From: DSUN01 sp035527715 | Lineage (GTDB): Bacteria > Planctomycetota > PUPC01 > DSUN01 | Assembly: GCA_035527715.1 (NCBI GenBank) | Contig: DATKZY010000187.1 | Coordinates: 1 to 64,000 of the forward strand | Direction of reading: 5' to 3' | DNA length: 64,000 nucleotides | Shown: in pieces, positions 1-8,759 of the stretch | Layout of the letters: each line of letters begins with the position of its first letter | Numbering within the stretch: position 1 is the stretch's first letter | The notes under the pieces: generated by a model | Databases searched by the model: none | What the model saw: the letters and a program-made list of their open reading frames with translations, nothing else | What the model was told of the DNA's origin: nothing | Made by a program: the position numbers and the translations under genes

Positions 1-56
1 GCGGGCACCCCCCATCCCGCAGCTGACCCAACGCCCGCAGGGCGTGGCGGAGTAAT

Positions 57-223
57 GCCCACGGCGATGCTTTGGGAGCCGTGGGTAAGGGAGCACCCAG
101 GGCTCAGCCCCCGAAGCGGGGCGGCGGAAGCCCTTTGGCCAACCCATCGTTCCGCCGCCCCGCTTCGGGGGCTGGGCCCTCTTGCGCCTACCATCCCACG
201 GCTCCCAAAGCATCGCCGTGGGC
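57..223. repeat. 167-bp nested inverted repeat (fold-back element)
   Basis: The outer arms 57-85 and 195-223 are a perfect 29-bp inverted repeat. The inner arms 99-128 and 151-180 match at 29 of 30 positions, leaving a 22-nt loop at 129-150. Weaker pairing extends outward to about 46 and 236. Each outer arm also contains its own small dyad (cccacggc/gccgtggg), and the inner arms contain ccccgaagcgggg. The structure resembles a REP/MITE-type element. No transposase lies nearby and no target duplication was identified. It sits upstream of the promoter of the prepilin-like gene. Confidence 0.8.
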
Positions 224-306
224 TTTATTCCTCCGCCCCCTTCGGAGGCTCAGAACGCGGCCACCTGTCTCGAAGGAGATTACACGCACCCGCGCCCAGT
301 GCGGGC

Positions 307-334
307 TTGACGCATCCGCGGGATGTGCTACCAT
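307..334 (+). promoter_or_regulatory. sigma-70-like promoter of the prepilin-like gene
   Basis: TTGACG at 307-312, a 16-nt spacer, then TACCAT at 329-334. The expected transcription start near 341 lies upstream of the ATG at 365. It also excludes the earlier in-frame ATG at 323, which falls inside the promoter. Confidence 0.55.
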
Positions 335-364
335 GTGGGGCGTTGGGGCCGGCATGGGGGCGTC

Positions 365-1069
365 ATGAGTGCACCTGTCGCGCGGCGTGGGTTCACGCTG
401 ATCGAGCTGCTGGTCGTCGTGGCGGTCATCGCCGCGCTGATGGGCATGCTTCTGCCCTTCGCGACGCGCGCGCGGGGGGCGGCACACCGGACCTGGTGCT
501 CGAATAACCTCAAGCAGATCGGCATCGCCTTCTCGACCTATCTGAATGCCCACGACGATTTCTATCCGTGCGCGCAGGACCCCATCTCGGCCAGCCCCTT
601 CTACTGGCTGTGGATGGGCCGGGGCTGGCGCGGGGTCGTCGCGCCCTTCTTCGGCCAGAAGATTGATCCCAAGAACCCCTCGGTGCTGTACTGCAAGCAG
701 GACGAGCAGGCGGATGTCAAGTACGAGTCCACCAGCTACGCCTACTCAATGGCCTTCTACCACAGCGCCGCCCAGATTGATGCGATGACGGCGACGAGTG
801 CGAGCTATTCGAGTCCCCAGCCCTCGCTCGGCCAGCGCGCCACGCAGGTGAGCAACCCTGTGGACAAGGTGCTCGCGGGCGAGTGGACGAGCAACCACGA
901 GCGGGTGGCGAACGACACGGGGTGGTGGACGTGGGAGGGCTCGCGGAACTTCCTGTTCGCGGACGGCCATGTGGCGTTCGTGCCCGCCACGAGGCTCCGC
1001 CCGGCCAACGACGGCAAGCCGAACCCCTGCCTCACCCACTACGGCATCCATGGAAGAGATGTGGAGTAG
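365..1069 (+). CDS. Type II secretion/pilin-like protein, DUF1559 family
   Basis: A 234-aa prepilin-like protein. The N-terminus carries a class III signal: a short basic leader, then G9-F-T-L-I-E14 and a hydrophobic helix to about residue 32. A prepilin peptidase would be expected to cut after Gly9. The body has W/C-N-N-L-K-Q-I-G (about residues 44-52), typical of DUF1559 proteins, and the C-terminus has the matching D200-G-H turn (FLFADGHVAF). DUF1559 proteins are greatly expanded in planctomycetes and their role is not established; surface or pseudopilus functions are assumed. The length is below the usual ~300 aa. The start at 365 puts the pilin motif at the N-terminus and lies downstream of the promoter at 307-334. 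Confidence 0.85.
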   Translation: MSAPVARRGFTLIELLVVVAVIAALMGMLLPFATRARGAAHRTWCSNNLKQIGIAFSTYLNAHDDFYPCAQDPISASPFYWLWMGRGWRGVVAPFFGQKIDPKNPSVLYCKQDEQADVKYESTSYAYSMAFYHSAAQIDAMTATSASYSSPQPSLGQRATQVSNPVDKVLAGEWTSNHERVANDTGWWTWEGSRNFLFADGHVAFVPATRLRPANDGKPNPCLTHYGIHGRDVE

Positions 1070-1080
1070 GTGTGCAGATT

Positions 1081-1126
1081 GCGGGGGAGGAAGCCCTTCT
1101 TGGGGAAGAAGGGCTTCCTCCCCCGC
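1081..1126. repeat. Perfect 21-bp stem-loop after the prepilin-like gene
   Basis: Arms 1081-1101 and 1106-1126 are perfectly complementary over 21 bp with a GGGG loop, starting 12 nt after the stop codon. No T-tract follows, so it is not a canonical intrinsic terminator. It could act as a 3'-end stabiliser or be a REP-like repeat. Confidence 0.8.
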
Positions 1127-1184
1127 ACCCCCTCCATCCCAAGAACCTCTGTATTGACCCGCGGCCCGGAAGGCACATTCCGTC

Positions 1185-1213
1185 TTGAGCGGCGCGGGCG
1201 CTCATGCTAGGAT
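1185..1213 (+). promoter_or_regulatory. sigma-70-like promoter of the DUF3857 gene pair
   Basis: TTGAGC at 1185-1190, a 17-nt spacer, and TAGGAT at 1208-1213. It predicts a leader of about 45 nt before the ATG at 1266 and rules out in-frame starts upstream. Confidence 0.5.
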
Positions 1214-1265
1214 TGGTGGGGCAGGGGAGGAGTTCCGTCGGGGACCATCGGATACGGAGATGCGG

Positions 1266-3380
1266 ATGAAGCGACTCGCTGCCGTGCTCGTGCTCCTCGC
1301 GTGCGGCCTCGCCGCGTGCATTGGGCCGTCGGGGCCGAAGTTCGTCGTCGAGACCTGGGACGGGCAGAAACACGCCGGCGCCCTCCGCATGGAGGGCGAT
1401 CGGGTCGGCGTCGGCTGGCGGACGCTGAACCGCGAGGAGGTGGCGCTGGCCGTGCAAGAGGCTGAGGCAACGGCCCGCCAGGCGGCGGGCGCGGTCGAGG
1501 GCCTCCAGCCGCTCAGCGACGCCGAGCTGGCCCGCTACCGCGAGCGGGCCAAGGCCATCGCGGCCAAAGCGCCCGGCTCCGACTCCGTGCTCTGCCTCGA
1601 CTACGGCCAGGAGATTCTCACGCCCGACGGCAAGCACATCTATCGCTACCACGCCGTCCACCTGGTGCTGAAGGAGGGCGGGAGGAAGGCGGGCGACCTC
1701 ACGCTCGGCTTCGAGGAGGGCCGCAGCCGCGAGCGCGTGTTCTTCGCCCGCTCGATCTCGCCCGACGGGCGGGTCCAGTGGCTCGACCCCGCCACGCTCG
1801 AGGTCGCCACGCCCTCGCAGAGCGCGCAGTTCCTCGACACCCGCGGCCGCGTCCTCTCGGGCCGCATCCCAGGCGTCGAGGTGGACAGCCTGGTCGAGTA
1901 CGCCTACGAGTACCTGAACTACAACCCCGACGTGCCCGACTATTTCTTCCCCAGCTTCTACTTCCAGGGCGACGAGGCGTTTCTCGACTCGGTGATTGAC
2001 GTAGCGGTGCCCAAGGGGCGGAAGCTGAACTGGACGACCCGCAACATGCCGCCCGAGGCCCGCGAGCCGAAGCGCTCGGCCCGCGGCGGCTACGACGTGT
2101 ATCGCTGGGAGATGCACGACATTCCGCCCTACACCCCCGAGCCGGCGATGCCGCACCGCTCTGAGATTGTCCCTGCCGTCCACTGCTCGCTGTTCTTCGA
2201 CTGGAACGAGCTGCACAAGCGGACGGGCGGCTACCAGCGCGAGCGCATCGAGACGACGCCCGACATCGTTGCCCTCGCCAAGAAGATCGTTGGCGACGCG
2301 AAGAGCGACGACGAGAAGCTCGCCGCCGTCTACCACTGGGTCCAGCGCAACGTCAACTACATGTCCATCAAGGGCTCGCTGTCGAGCGGCTGGGCCGGCC
2401 ACCCCGCCTCGGAGACGCTCCGGAACGGCTACGGCGACTGCACCGACAAGGCGATCGTGCTGGCCAGCCTCGCCAAGGCCGTGGGCATCGTGGCCTATCC
2501 CGCCATCCTCCAGACCAACGACGCAGGACAGGCCGTGACCGACATCCCATTCCCCGACGCCAACCACTGCATCAGCCTCGTCCTGCCCGACGGCAAGCCC
2601 CGCTTCATAGACAGTACGGCCACCGACCACCGCTACCCCTACTTCCGCTCCGACGACCACGGCGTGAAGGCCATCATCCACATCACCGGCCAGATCCTCG
2701 ACGTGCCCGTGCCCCCGCCCCAGGACAACCTGCGCGAGAGCGTGCAGGAGCTGGCCCTGAAGGCCGACGGCACCGGCGAAGCGGTCGAGAAGAATGCCTA
2801 CACGGGCGACTACGAGGCGGCCATCCGCGGCTTCTGGCGCAGCGTGCCCCCCGCCCTTCACGCCCACATGATGCAGCAATACCTCCAGCGCCGCTGCCCA
2901 GGGGCAGCGTGCACGGGCTTCCAACTGAGCGACGTGGACGACCTTCGGAAGCCGCTCACGATGGAAATCCGCTACCGCATCCCCGGGGCCGCCACGCGCA
3001 CGCGCGACCTCTACATCTTCTCGCCGCCGGCCTTCTCGCACGACTTCCCCGAGGCCAGCCTCCAGACCCGCAAGTTCCCCATCGAGCGGCCCACCACGCA
3101 GGAGATGCGCACGACGCTCCAGGTCGCGTGCCCGCCCGGCTATGCCCTCGTGGGCCTGCCCGAGCCGCTCGCCGTTCACGGCAAGCACCTGTGGTTCGAG
3201 GGCAGCGTCGCGGCCGCGCCCGACGGCAAGTCCCTCACCCTCCGCCAGACGCTCAAGTACCTCACCCGCCGCGTGCCGCCCGAGGACTACGCGGAGTATC
3301 GCGCCCAGGCCACACGAATCGCGGGGTGGTCGGAGCTGAAGCTCGTCTTCCGCGAAACCAAAACGGGGGCTGAAAAATGA
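1266..3380 (+). CDS. DUF3857 / transglutaminase-like lipoprotein
   Basis: A 704-aa protein with a lipoprotein signal ending in LAAC, so probably lipid-anchored. The N-terminal half matches DUF3857. The centre is a transglutaminase-like fold with a full candidate triad: C392 in GYGDCTD, H434 in DANHC and D449 in FIDST. The C-terminal part is beta-rich, as in DUF3858-type proteins. Family members are assumed to be envelope proteins with papain-like fold activity; the substrate is unknown. The start at ATG 1266 has GGAG at 1256-1259 and follows the promoter at 1185-1213. Its stop overlaps the next start by 4 nt (ATGA), so the two proteins are probably made together. Confidence 0.8.
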   Translation: MKRLAAVLVLLACGLAACIGPSGPKFVVETWDGQKHAGALRMEGDRVGVGWRTLNREEVALAVQEAEATARQAAGAVEGLQPLSDAELARYRERAKAIAAKAPGSDSVLCLDYGQEILTPDGKHIYRYHAVHLVLKEGGRKAGDLTLGFEEGRSRERVFFARSISPDGRVQWLDPATLEVATPSQSAQFLDTRGRVLSGRIPGVEVDSLVEYAYEYLNYNPDVPDYFFPSFYFQGDEAFLDSVIDVAVPKGRKLNWTTRNMPPEAREPKRSARGGYDVYRWEMHDIPPYTPEPAMPHRSEIVPAVHCSLFFDWNELHKRTGGYQRERIETTPDIVALAKKIVGDAKSDDEKLAAVYHWVQRNVNYMSIKGSLSSGWAGHPASETLRNGYGDCTDKAIVLASLAKAVGIVAYPAILQTNDAGQAVTDIPFPDANHCISLVLPDGKPRFIDSTATDHRYPYFRSDDHGVKAIIHITGQILDVPVPPPQDNLRESVQELALKADGTGEAVEKNAYTGDYEAAIRGFWRSVPPALHAHMMQQYLQRRCPGAACTGFQLSDVDDLRKPLTMEIRYRIPGAATRTRDLYIFSPPAFSHDFPEASLQTRKFPIERPTTQEMRTTLQVACPPGYALVGLPEPLAVHGKHLWFEGSVAAAPDGKSLTLRQTLKYLTRRVPPEDYAEYRAQATRIAGWSELKLVFRETKTGAEK

Positions 3381-5425
3381 GACACACGCGACTCCCGTTC
3401 TGCCGCGTCCTATCCGCCCTATTCGTCCTATCGTTCCTTCTCTTCCCGGCCCTCGGCGGTGAGGCGATCTACCTCCAGAGCGGCGAGGAGTACGTCGGCA
3501 CCGTCGAGCGGATTGCGAAGGGCCAGCTCCACGCCCTCGTCGGCGGCCAGGCGCAGACCTTCCCGCTCGACCAGGTGCACCGCATCGAGTTCCAGCGGCG
3601 CCGGCTGCTCGACGATGCGGCGACGGCGGCCGACCTGTCGCAGCGCGCCCCTTTCTTCGCCGAGGCCCTCGGGCCGAAGACGGAGGACCTGCGCCGCCGC
3701 TTCCCGCAGGCGGGGGTCGTCGTCCTCGCCGATGAAACAGTTGTGACCCTCAACGCCAGCGGCGCGTGGGAGATCAAGCGGTTCGAGGCCTGGCGCATCC
3801 TGGCCGACCGCGGGGCCGACTCGGCGATGCGCTCGCTCGCCTACTTCCCCGGCCGCCAGGAGGCCGAAGTGCTCTTCGGCCTCACCGTGGCCCCCGACGG
3901 CGCGGTGGGCCACCTGGCCGACACGGCGATGAAGGACGAGGCGCTCTACTCGCGCCTGCCCGCCTACAACTTCCAGCACCGCCTGCGCTTCACCCTCAAG
4001 GGGGCGGTGCCCGGCGCCACCCTCTTCCTCGCCACCGCACACCGAGGGCGCGCCAGCCTCCTCGAGCCCTTCGTCCTCGACGAGGTGTTCTGGGAGGAGG
4101 CGCCGGCCCTCAAACGCTCCGTGCGACTCGCCGTCGAGGAGAAGACGAGGGACCTCGTGGCCACGGCCACGGCGAACGGCCCGAAGGACTGGGGGAAGGA
4201 CGGCTTGTGGGAGGTGAAGGATGCGCCGCAGCTCTTCCGCGAGCCGAGGATGGCGCCCGTGGAGAGCTTCGCGCCGCGCCTCGTCATCGCCTATCCGAAG
4301 GCCGAGTGGCCCGACGTGGCCAAGGCGTTCCTCGAGCGGGCCGGCGGCGCTGCCGCGCTGCCGACGAAGGGCGTGCCGCCGCGGGCGCTCTTCGACCAGG
4401 TGCGCCAGAGCATCCGCCTCGAGCGCGTGCCCCTGGAGGCCCTGCCCGACGGCCCCGCGGCTCCGGCCACCACGCTGGTGCGCGGCTATGGCACCCGGGT
4501 CGAGCGCGCGCTCCTCCTCGCCGCCCTCCTGCGCGGCGCGGGGCACCGGGCCGACGTGGTGCTGGCCCGCGGCCGCGGCGACGGCCCGCTCCTGGGCACC
4601 GCGCCCCGCCTCCCCGGCCTCACGGAGGCCGTCGTGCGCCTCGCCGCCGCCGATGGCAAGGAGACGTGGCTCGAGGCCGACAGCCAGGACCGCGGCTTCG
4701 GCGAGCTGGCCCCCGAGGTCCAGGGTGGCGAGGGCCTCGACCTCGCCACGGGCAAACTCGTCACCATCCCCCTCGCGCCGCCGGCCGCCGAGGCCAGGGT
4801 GCGCTCGGTCGAGGCCGAGCTGGCGCCCGACGGCACGGCCACGGTGCGCGAGACCCTGAAGCTCACCGGCCACTTCGCCGCCGACCTGCGCCAACTGAAG
4901 GACCTCACGGAGGACCAGCTCCAGAAGTGGGCGGCCCGCTACGTCGGCGGCGACGGGACGGGCGTGGACCTCCTGGAGTTCACGCACTCGGACTTCAACA
5001 ACGCGAACGCCGAGGAGCGGCTGAGCTTCGCCTATCGCATGCCCATGCTGGCGGAGAAGGCGGGGAGCTTCCTCGTGCTGCGCCTGCCCAACGCCAGCGT
5101 CTCGGCGACCGACGTCGGCCGCAGCACCCGCGAGCGCGACCTCTTCTGGGAGGGCGCCGAGCGCGAGGAGACGACCTTCGTGCTCCGCGCCCCCGCCGGC
5201 TACGCCGTCTACGCCGTCGGCCCGAAGCTCGAGAAGAAGGGCGAGGGCTGGTCCCTCGCCGCCGAGTTCGCCGCCGACCCGTCCGCGAAGGGCGTGGTGC
5301 GCTTCCGCGAGACGTGGGAGCGCTCGGCCCTCACCGCGCCCAAGGCCGCCTACGCCGCCTACCGCGACGCGCGCATCGCCCGCAGCCGCCTCCGCGGCGA
5401 GGTCATCGTCTTCGTGAAGGAGTAA
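3377..5425 (+). CDS. DUF3857-like partner with degenerate transglutaminase domain
   Basis: A 682-aa secreted protein with a signal peptide (hydrophobic residues ~8-27, ending PALGG). It has the same layout as the upstream protein. The segment equivalent to GYGDCTDKA reads GYGTRVERA, with R374 where the catalytic Cys should be. No His-Asp pair of the usual spacing follows; WLEADSQDR sits where the Asp motif would be. It is therefore probably a non-catalytic paralogue. Translation is coupled to the upstream gene by ATGA. An active enzyme paired with a pseudoenzyme suggests a complex or regulator relationship, which is inference only. Confidence 0.75.
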   Translation: MRHTRLPFCRVLSALFVLSFLLFPALGGEAIYLQSGEEYVGTVERIAKGQLHALVGGQAQTFPLDQVHRIEFQRRRLLDDAATAADLSQRAPFFAEALGPKTEDLRRRFPQAGVVVLADETVVTLNASGAWEIKRFEAWRILADRGADSAMRSLAYFPGRQEAEVLFGLTVAPDGAVGHLADTAMKDEALYSRLPAYNFQHRLRFTLKGAVPGATLFLATAHRGRASLLEPFVLDEVFWEEAPALKRSVRLAVEEKTRDLVATATANGPKDWGKDGLWEVKDAPQLFREPRMAPVESFAPRLVIAYPKAEWPDVAKAFLERAGGAAALPTKGVPPRALFDQVRQSIRLERVPLEALPDGPAAPATTLVRGYGTRVERALLLAALLRGAGHRADVVLARGRGDGPLLGTAPRLPGLTEAVVRLAAADGKETWLEADSQDRGFGELAPEVQGGEGLDLATGKLVTIPLAPPAAEARVRSVEAELAPDGTATVRETLKLTGHFAADLRQLKDLTEDQLQKWAARYVGGDGTGVDLLEFTHSDFNNANAEERLSFAYRMPMLAEKAGSFLVLRLPNASVSATDVGRSTRERDLFWEGAEREETTFVLRAPAGYAVYAVGPKLEKKGEGWSLAAEFAADPSAKGVVRFRETWERSALTAPKAAYAAYRDARIARSRLRGEVIVFVKE

Positions 5426-5464
5426 TCGTCCTCGTCCTCGTCGTCGTCCTCGTCCTCGTCCTCG
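5426..5464. repeat. CGTCCT-type hexamer/trinucleotide array
   Basis: A run of tcgtcc/tcgtcg units starts immediately after the stop codon of the DUF3857-like gene and fills most of the gap to the next gene. Related arrays occur at about 19055-19130 and, in reverse orientation, at 52591-52625. Confidence 0.85.
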
Positions 5465-5491
5465 AACGCTCACCGTGAAGGAGACAGGCTC

Positions 5492-6685
5492 ATGAAGGAC
5501 ACGATACCCCGCCGTGATTTCCTCGCTGGGGCCGCGGCTGCCGCGGCGCTCACCATCGTCAAGCCCGGCTCGGCGCGCGGCGCCGAGGCGGCCAACACGC
5601 TCGAGCTGGGCCTCATCGGGTGCGGCGGACGCGGCAACTGGATCGCCAACCTGTTCGAGAAGAACGCCCCGTGGAAGGTTGCGGCGGTGGCCGACTACTT
5701 CGCCGACCGGGCAGATCGCACGGGCGAGCGGCTGAAGGTGGACGCCGGTCGGCGCTTCAGCGGCCTCTCGGGCCACAAGAAGCTCCTCGAGGGCAAGCTC
5801 GACGCCGTGGCCGTCGAGACCCCGCCCTACTTCCACCCGATCCACGCCGCCGACGCGATTGATGCGGGCAAGCACGTGCTCGTGGCCAAGCCCATCGCCG
5901 TGGACGTCGCCGGCTGCCTGACCATCGCCGAAGCGGGCAAGAAGGCCACCGAGAAGAAGCTCGCGTTCCTCGTGGACTTCCAGTCGCGCGCCGACACCTT
6001 CTTCCGCGAGGCGGTGAAGTGGGTGCACGACGGCAACGTGGGCAAGATCGTGCTCATCCAGGCCAACTACTTCACCGGCCCGTTCGCGCCCAGCCCGGCC
6101 AACGACTCGGCCGAGGCGCGCCTCCGAGCCTGGTTCTCCGACCGGGATTTCTCCGGCGACATCATCGTCGAGCAGAACATCCACGCCCTCGACATCGCCA
6201 CCTGGTTCCTCAACGCCGACCCGATCCGCGCCGTGGGCACGGGCGGCAACGCGCTCCACACCCACAAGGGCACGTGCAGCGACCACTTCGCCGTCCTCTA
6301 CCACTGCCCAGACGACGTGATCCTCGATTTCAGCTCGACCCAGTGCACCCGCGGCTACGACGACATCGGCTGCCGCGTCTTCGCCCAGAAGGGCACGGCC
6401 GACACCCACTACGGCGGCAACGTGCTCGTCCGCGGCGAGAAGTCCTATCGCGGCGGCAGCACCGGCCCCGTGTTCACCCAGGGCTGCATCCAGAACATCA
6501 AGGACTTCCACAAGAACATCACCGAGGGGAACTTCGCCAACGACACGGTCGCCCCAAGCGTCCGCTCGAACCTCACCTGCATCCTCGGCCGCGAGTCGGC
6601 CTACAAGAAGGCCCCCGTGACCTGGGACGAGATGATGAAGGAGAGCCGCAAGGTGGACCCGAGGTTGGAGGGTCTGAAGGCGTAG
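5492..6685 (+). CDS. Tat-exported Gfo/Idh/MocA family oxidoreductase
   Basis: A 397-aa NAD(P)-dependent oxidoreductase of the Gfo/Idh/MocA family. A twin-arginine signal (R7-R8-D-F-L, then an alanine-rich h-region) occupies residues 1-30. The Rossmann motif GCGGRG is at about residues 43-48, and the AKPIA variant of the EKP motif lies near residue 130. The C-terminal domain supplies the substrate site. Such Tat-exported members are very common in planctomycetes and are thought to act on sugars or cyclitols in the periplasm. The substrate cannot be read from the sequence. An AAGGAG site precedes the ATG. Confidence 0.85.
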   Translation: MKDTIPRRDFLAGAAAAAALTIVKPGSARGAEAANTLELGLIGCGGRGNWIANLFEKNAPWKVAAVADYFADRADRTGERLKVDAGRRFSGLSGHKKLLEGKLDAVAVETPPYFHPIHAADAIDAGKHVLVAKPIAVDVAGCLTIAEAGKKATEKKLAFLVDFQSRADTFFREAVKWVHDGNVGKIVLIQANYFTGPFAPSPANDSAEARLRAWFSDRDFSGDIIVEQNIHALDIATWFLNADPIRAVGTGGNALHTHKGTCSDHFAVLYHCPDDVILDFSSTQCTRGYDDIGCRVFAQKGTADTHYGGNVLVRGEKSYRGGSTGPVFTQGCIQNIKDFHKNITEGNFANDTVAPSVRSNLTCILGRESAYKKAPVTWDEMMKESRKVDPRLEGLKA

Positions 6686-6975
6686 GGATTCCCTGTTGAA
6701 ACCTGATTCCTGCGGCGAGGCTGCTGACGGGCGCTCCGAGCCGAGTGCAGGAGACGGGGGATGGCCAGACAATTCGAGACAACCGAGCGAATGCGAGAGA
6801 GAGTCGCGGATCTGAAGAACAACTTGCCCACCCGCGCCCGGCCAGCAGGAATCCCAGGTTGAAGCCCGGTCGGCGCAGCGGTGGAATAAGCGGCGAAGGA
6901 GACGGGCCATGCGCGCCCTGAGGCCCAATGGCGCGATCCCAGCCGACCGCATCCTGCGGCTGAGCGGCCCGGCGC
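6686..6975. other. Intergenic stretch, no confident gene
   Basis: The only open frame of note is a 33-codon one at 6761-6862 (ATG to TGA, preceded by GGAGACGGGGG). It has no recognisable family. Two similar fragments, about 6688-6703 and 6850-6866 (ttccctgttgaa and atcccaggttgaag), form a weak direct repeat. The region may be a gene remnant, with no homologous product seen. Confidence 0.4.
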
Positions 6976-7004
6976 TTGACATCCCGTCGCACAAGGTCTA
7001 GCAT
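6976..7004 (+). promoter_or_regulatory. sigma-70-like promoter of the toxin-antitoxin operon
   Basis: TTGACA at 6976-6981, a 17-nt spacer and TAGCAT at 6999-7004, placing the transcript start near 7011, about 30 nt before the antitoxin ATG. Confidence 0.6.
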
Positions 7005-7041
7005 ATGAGGCGTGGGGTGTTCTCGATAGCGGAGTAGCCGG

Positions 7042-7329
7042 ATGAAGACGTTGACGTTCGAAGTGCCCGACGAGTTCTACGAAGCCTTCCAGGAAATAGC
7101 GGCGAAGGACCATCGCACGGTCGAGGACGTTGCCCTGGAGTGGCTTGCCAAGGAAGCTGCCGATCGCCGCCGCCCGAAGCTGTCCGAGGAGGAGCGCCGG
7201 GCAGCGCTGGAAGGCCTCCTGGAGTTCGCCGGCGCGGTGAGCAGCGGTGACCCGCATTCCGGCGACAACGACCGCATTGACGCCGACCTCGCGCGGGAGT
7301 ACGGCAGCACGCACGAGGAGGTGGAGTAG
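7042..7329 (+). CDS. VapB-like antitoxin
   Basis: A 95-aa acidic protein. The N-terminus begins with a short beta-strand and a helix (MKTLTFEVPDEFYEAF), compatible with a small RHH-like DNA-binding fold. The tail is charged and probably wraps the toxin. The assignment rests mainly on position: its stop overlaps the GTG start of a PIN-domain protein by one base (TAGTG). VapB-type proteins neutralise VapC and repress their own promoter. The promoter at 6976-7004 is the likely target. Confidence 0.65.
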   Translation: MKTLTFEVPDEFYEAFQEIAAKDHRTVEDVALEWLAKEAADRRRPKLSEEERRAALEGLLEFAGAVSSGDPHSGDNDRIDADLAREYGSTHEEVE

Positions 7330-7724
7330 TGCTGCTCGACACTTCGGGCCTGCTCTGTTACTTCGACCGGGGCGACTCACGAAACGACGAGGCCGTACGC
7401 CTGGTCAGTTCCGCGCCCGTGCTCCTCACCCACAACTACGTCCTGGCCGAATTCGTCCCCCTCTGTCATGTGCGGCGGCTGAACCGCGTCAGAAGCCTCG
7501 GGTTCCTTGCAAGGCTTCAGGACAATCCCAGGGTTACGATCGTTTGGGTTGACCAGTCCCTCCACCACACGGCTCTGGCCTTTCTCAGGGCAAGGCCCGA
7601 CAAGACGTATTCGCTGTGCGACGCGGTGAGCTTCATCCTGATGCGCAGGCAGGGAATCACAGAGGCGCTCACCACCGACGAGCACTTCGACCAGGAAGGC
7701 TTTGCGCGCTTGCTGAAACCATAG
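7329..7724 (+). CDS. PIN-domain toxin, VapC family
   Basis: A 131-aa PIN ribonuclease. The acidic metal-binding residues are in place: D4 in MLLDTSG, E41 in VLAEF, D98 in SLCDAVSF and D117 in TTDEHF. VapC toxins are Mg-dependent endoribonucleases, commonly cutting tRNA or rRNA. GTG start, overlapping the antitoxin stop by one base. The length is normal for the family and no disruption is visible, so it should be active. The next gene starts only 3 nt after its stop, so the enzyme downstream is probably on the same transcript. Confidence 0.85.
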   Translation: MLLDTSGLLCYFDRGDSRNDEAVRLVSSAPVLLTHNYVLAEFVPLCHVRRLNRVRSLGFLARLQDNPRVTIVWVDQSLHHTALAFLRARPDKTYSLCDAVSFILMRRQGITEALTTDEHFDQEGFARLLKP

Positions 7725-7727
7725 ACC

Positions 7728-8759
7728 ATGGAACGTGTTGTCTTCGCGGGCAACGACTACCTGGGGCTGGCACGAGACCCGCGGCTGGCCGAAGCCGCGT
7801 GCCGGGCCGCCAGGGAGCATGGGATCAGCGCGACCAGCGGACGCTTCTTCCTCGGCTGGAGCGCGCTGCACCAGCAACTCGAGGCCGACCTCGCGGCCTT
7901 CTTCGGCGCCGAGGCCGCCTGCCTGCTGCCGGTCGCGTACCTCGGCGGCCTCGTGTACTTCCACGCCATGGCAGAACGGTTCCGAACCGTTTTCTGCGAT
8001 GAGCACTCGCACGCCAATCTGTTCCAGGGCATGCGGGCCGCCGGGCTGGAGGTGCGCACGTACCGACACCTCGACGCGGCCGACCTGGAGCGGCAACTGG
8101 CCGGCTACCGCGGGCCGCGGCCGATCGTCGCGAGCGACGGGGTGTTCGGCATCAGCGGCGAGGCGGCGCCCGCGGCCGAGCTGGCTCGGCTGTCGCAGCG
8201 GTTCGAGGCCGAGCTGCTGATTGACGACGCCCACGGCGTTTTCGCCCTGGGGCGGACCGGCCGCGGCGTGGGCGAGATGTTCGGCCTCAGGCCCAACGAG
8301 TCCACGGTTCTGGGCTCGATGAGCAAGGCCCTCGGCGCCGGCGGCGGCTTCTTCGTGGGCAGGAAGGCCCTTGTGGAAAGGCTTCAGCGCGGCTCCGCAG
8401 GGGCGACGCCGTCGCCCCTGCCGGTCGTCGCCGCCTGCATCGAAGCCCTGCGCATCGTCCAGGCCGAGCCCGAGCGCCGGGCGCGAGCCGCGGAGAACGC
8501 GAGGCGCATGCGCGCCAGCCTCGCCTCGCACGGCGTCGGGGTCGTGTGCGACCAGACGCCGATCGTCGCCATGGCCCTGCGGGACGAGTCGGAGGCGGCG
8601 CGGCTGGCCGAGCACTTCGAGGCCCGCGGCCTCGTCGTCCGCTACGCCCGATACCCGTGCGAGCCGCGTGCCAACCTGCTGCGGAGCGCGGCCCGCGCCT
8701 GCCACACCGAGGAGGACCTGCGGCGCTTCGACGCCGCGGCCGCCGCGTTCTTCTCGTAG
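7728..8759 (+). CDS. PLP-dependent alpha-oxoamine synthase (BioF/Kbl-like)
   Basis: A 343-aa fold-type I aminotransferase-class enzyme of the alpha-oxoamine synthase group (8-amino-7-oxononanoate synthase, 2-amino-3-ketobutyrate CoA ligase). The family motif NDYLGL is at residues 9-14, the cofactor-binding D167-A-H169-G follows, and the PLP lysine is K200 in SMSKALGAGG. The N-terminus is short compared with the usual ~390 aa, because the first helices before NDYLG are missing. The substrate is not decidable: no biotin or threonine genes are adjacent. It follows vapC by 3 nt. Confidence 0.8.
   Translation: MERVVFAGNDYLGLARDPRLAEAACRAAREHGISATSGRFFLGWSALHQQLEADLAAFFGAEAACLLPVAYLGGLVYFHAMAERFRTVFCDEHSHANLFQGMRAAGLEVRTYRHLDAADLERQLAGYRGPRPIVASDGVFGISGEAAPAAELARLSQRFEAELLIDDAHGVFALGRTGRGVGEMFGLRPNESTVLGSMSKALGAGGGFFVGRKALVERLQRGSAGATPSPLPVVAACIEALRIVQAEPERRARAAENARRMRASLASHGVGVVCDQTPIVAMALRDESEAARLAEHFEARGLVVRYARYPCEPRANLLRSAARACHTEEDLRRFDAAAAAFFS

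Noticed and set aside
3428..6994. Very long open frame on the minus strand (about 1,190 codons)
   Set aside because: It lies antisense to two DUF3857-like genes and the oxidoreductase, has Arg/Ala/Gly/His-rich composition and no family resemblance. It is a shadow of GC-biased codon use.
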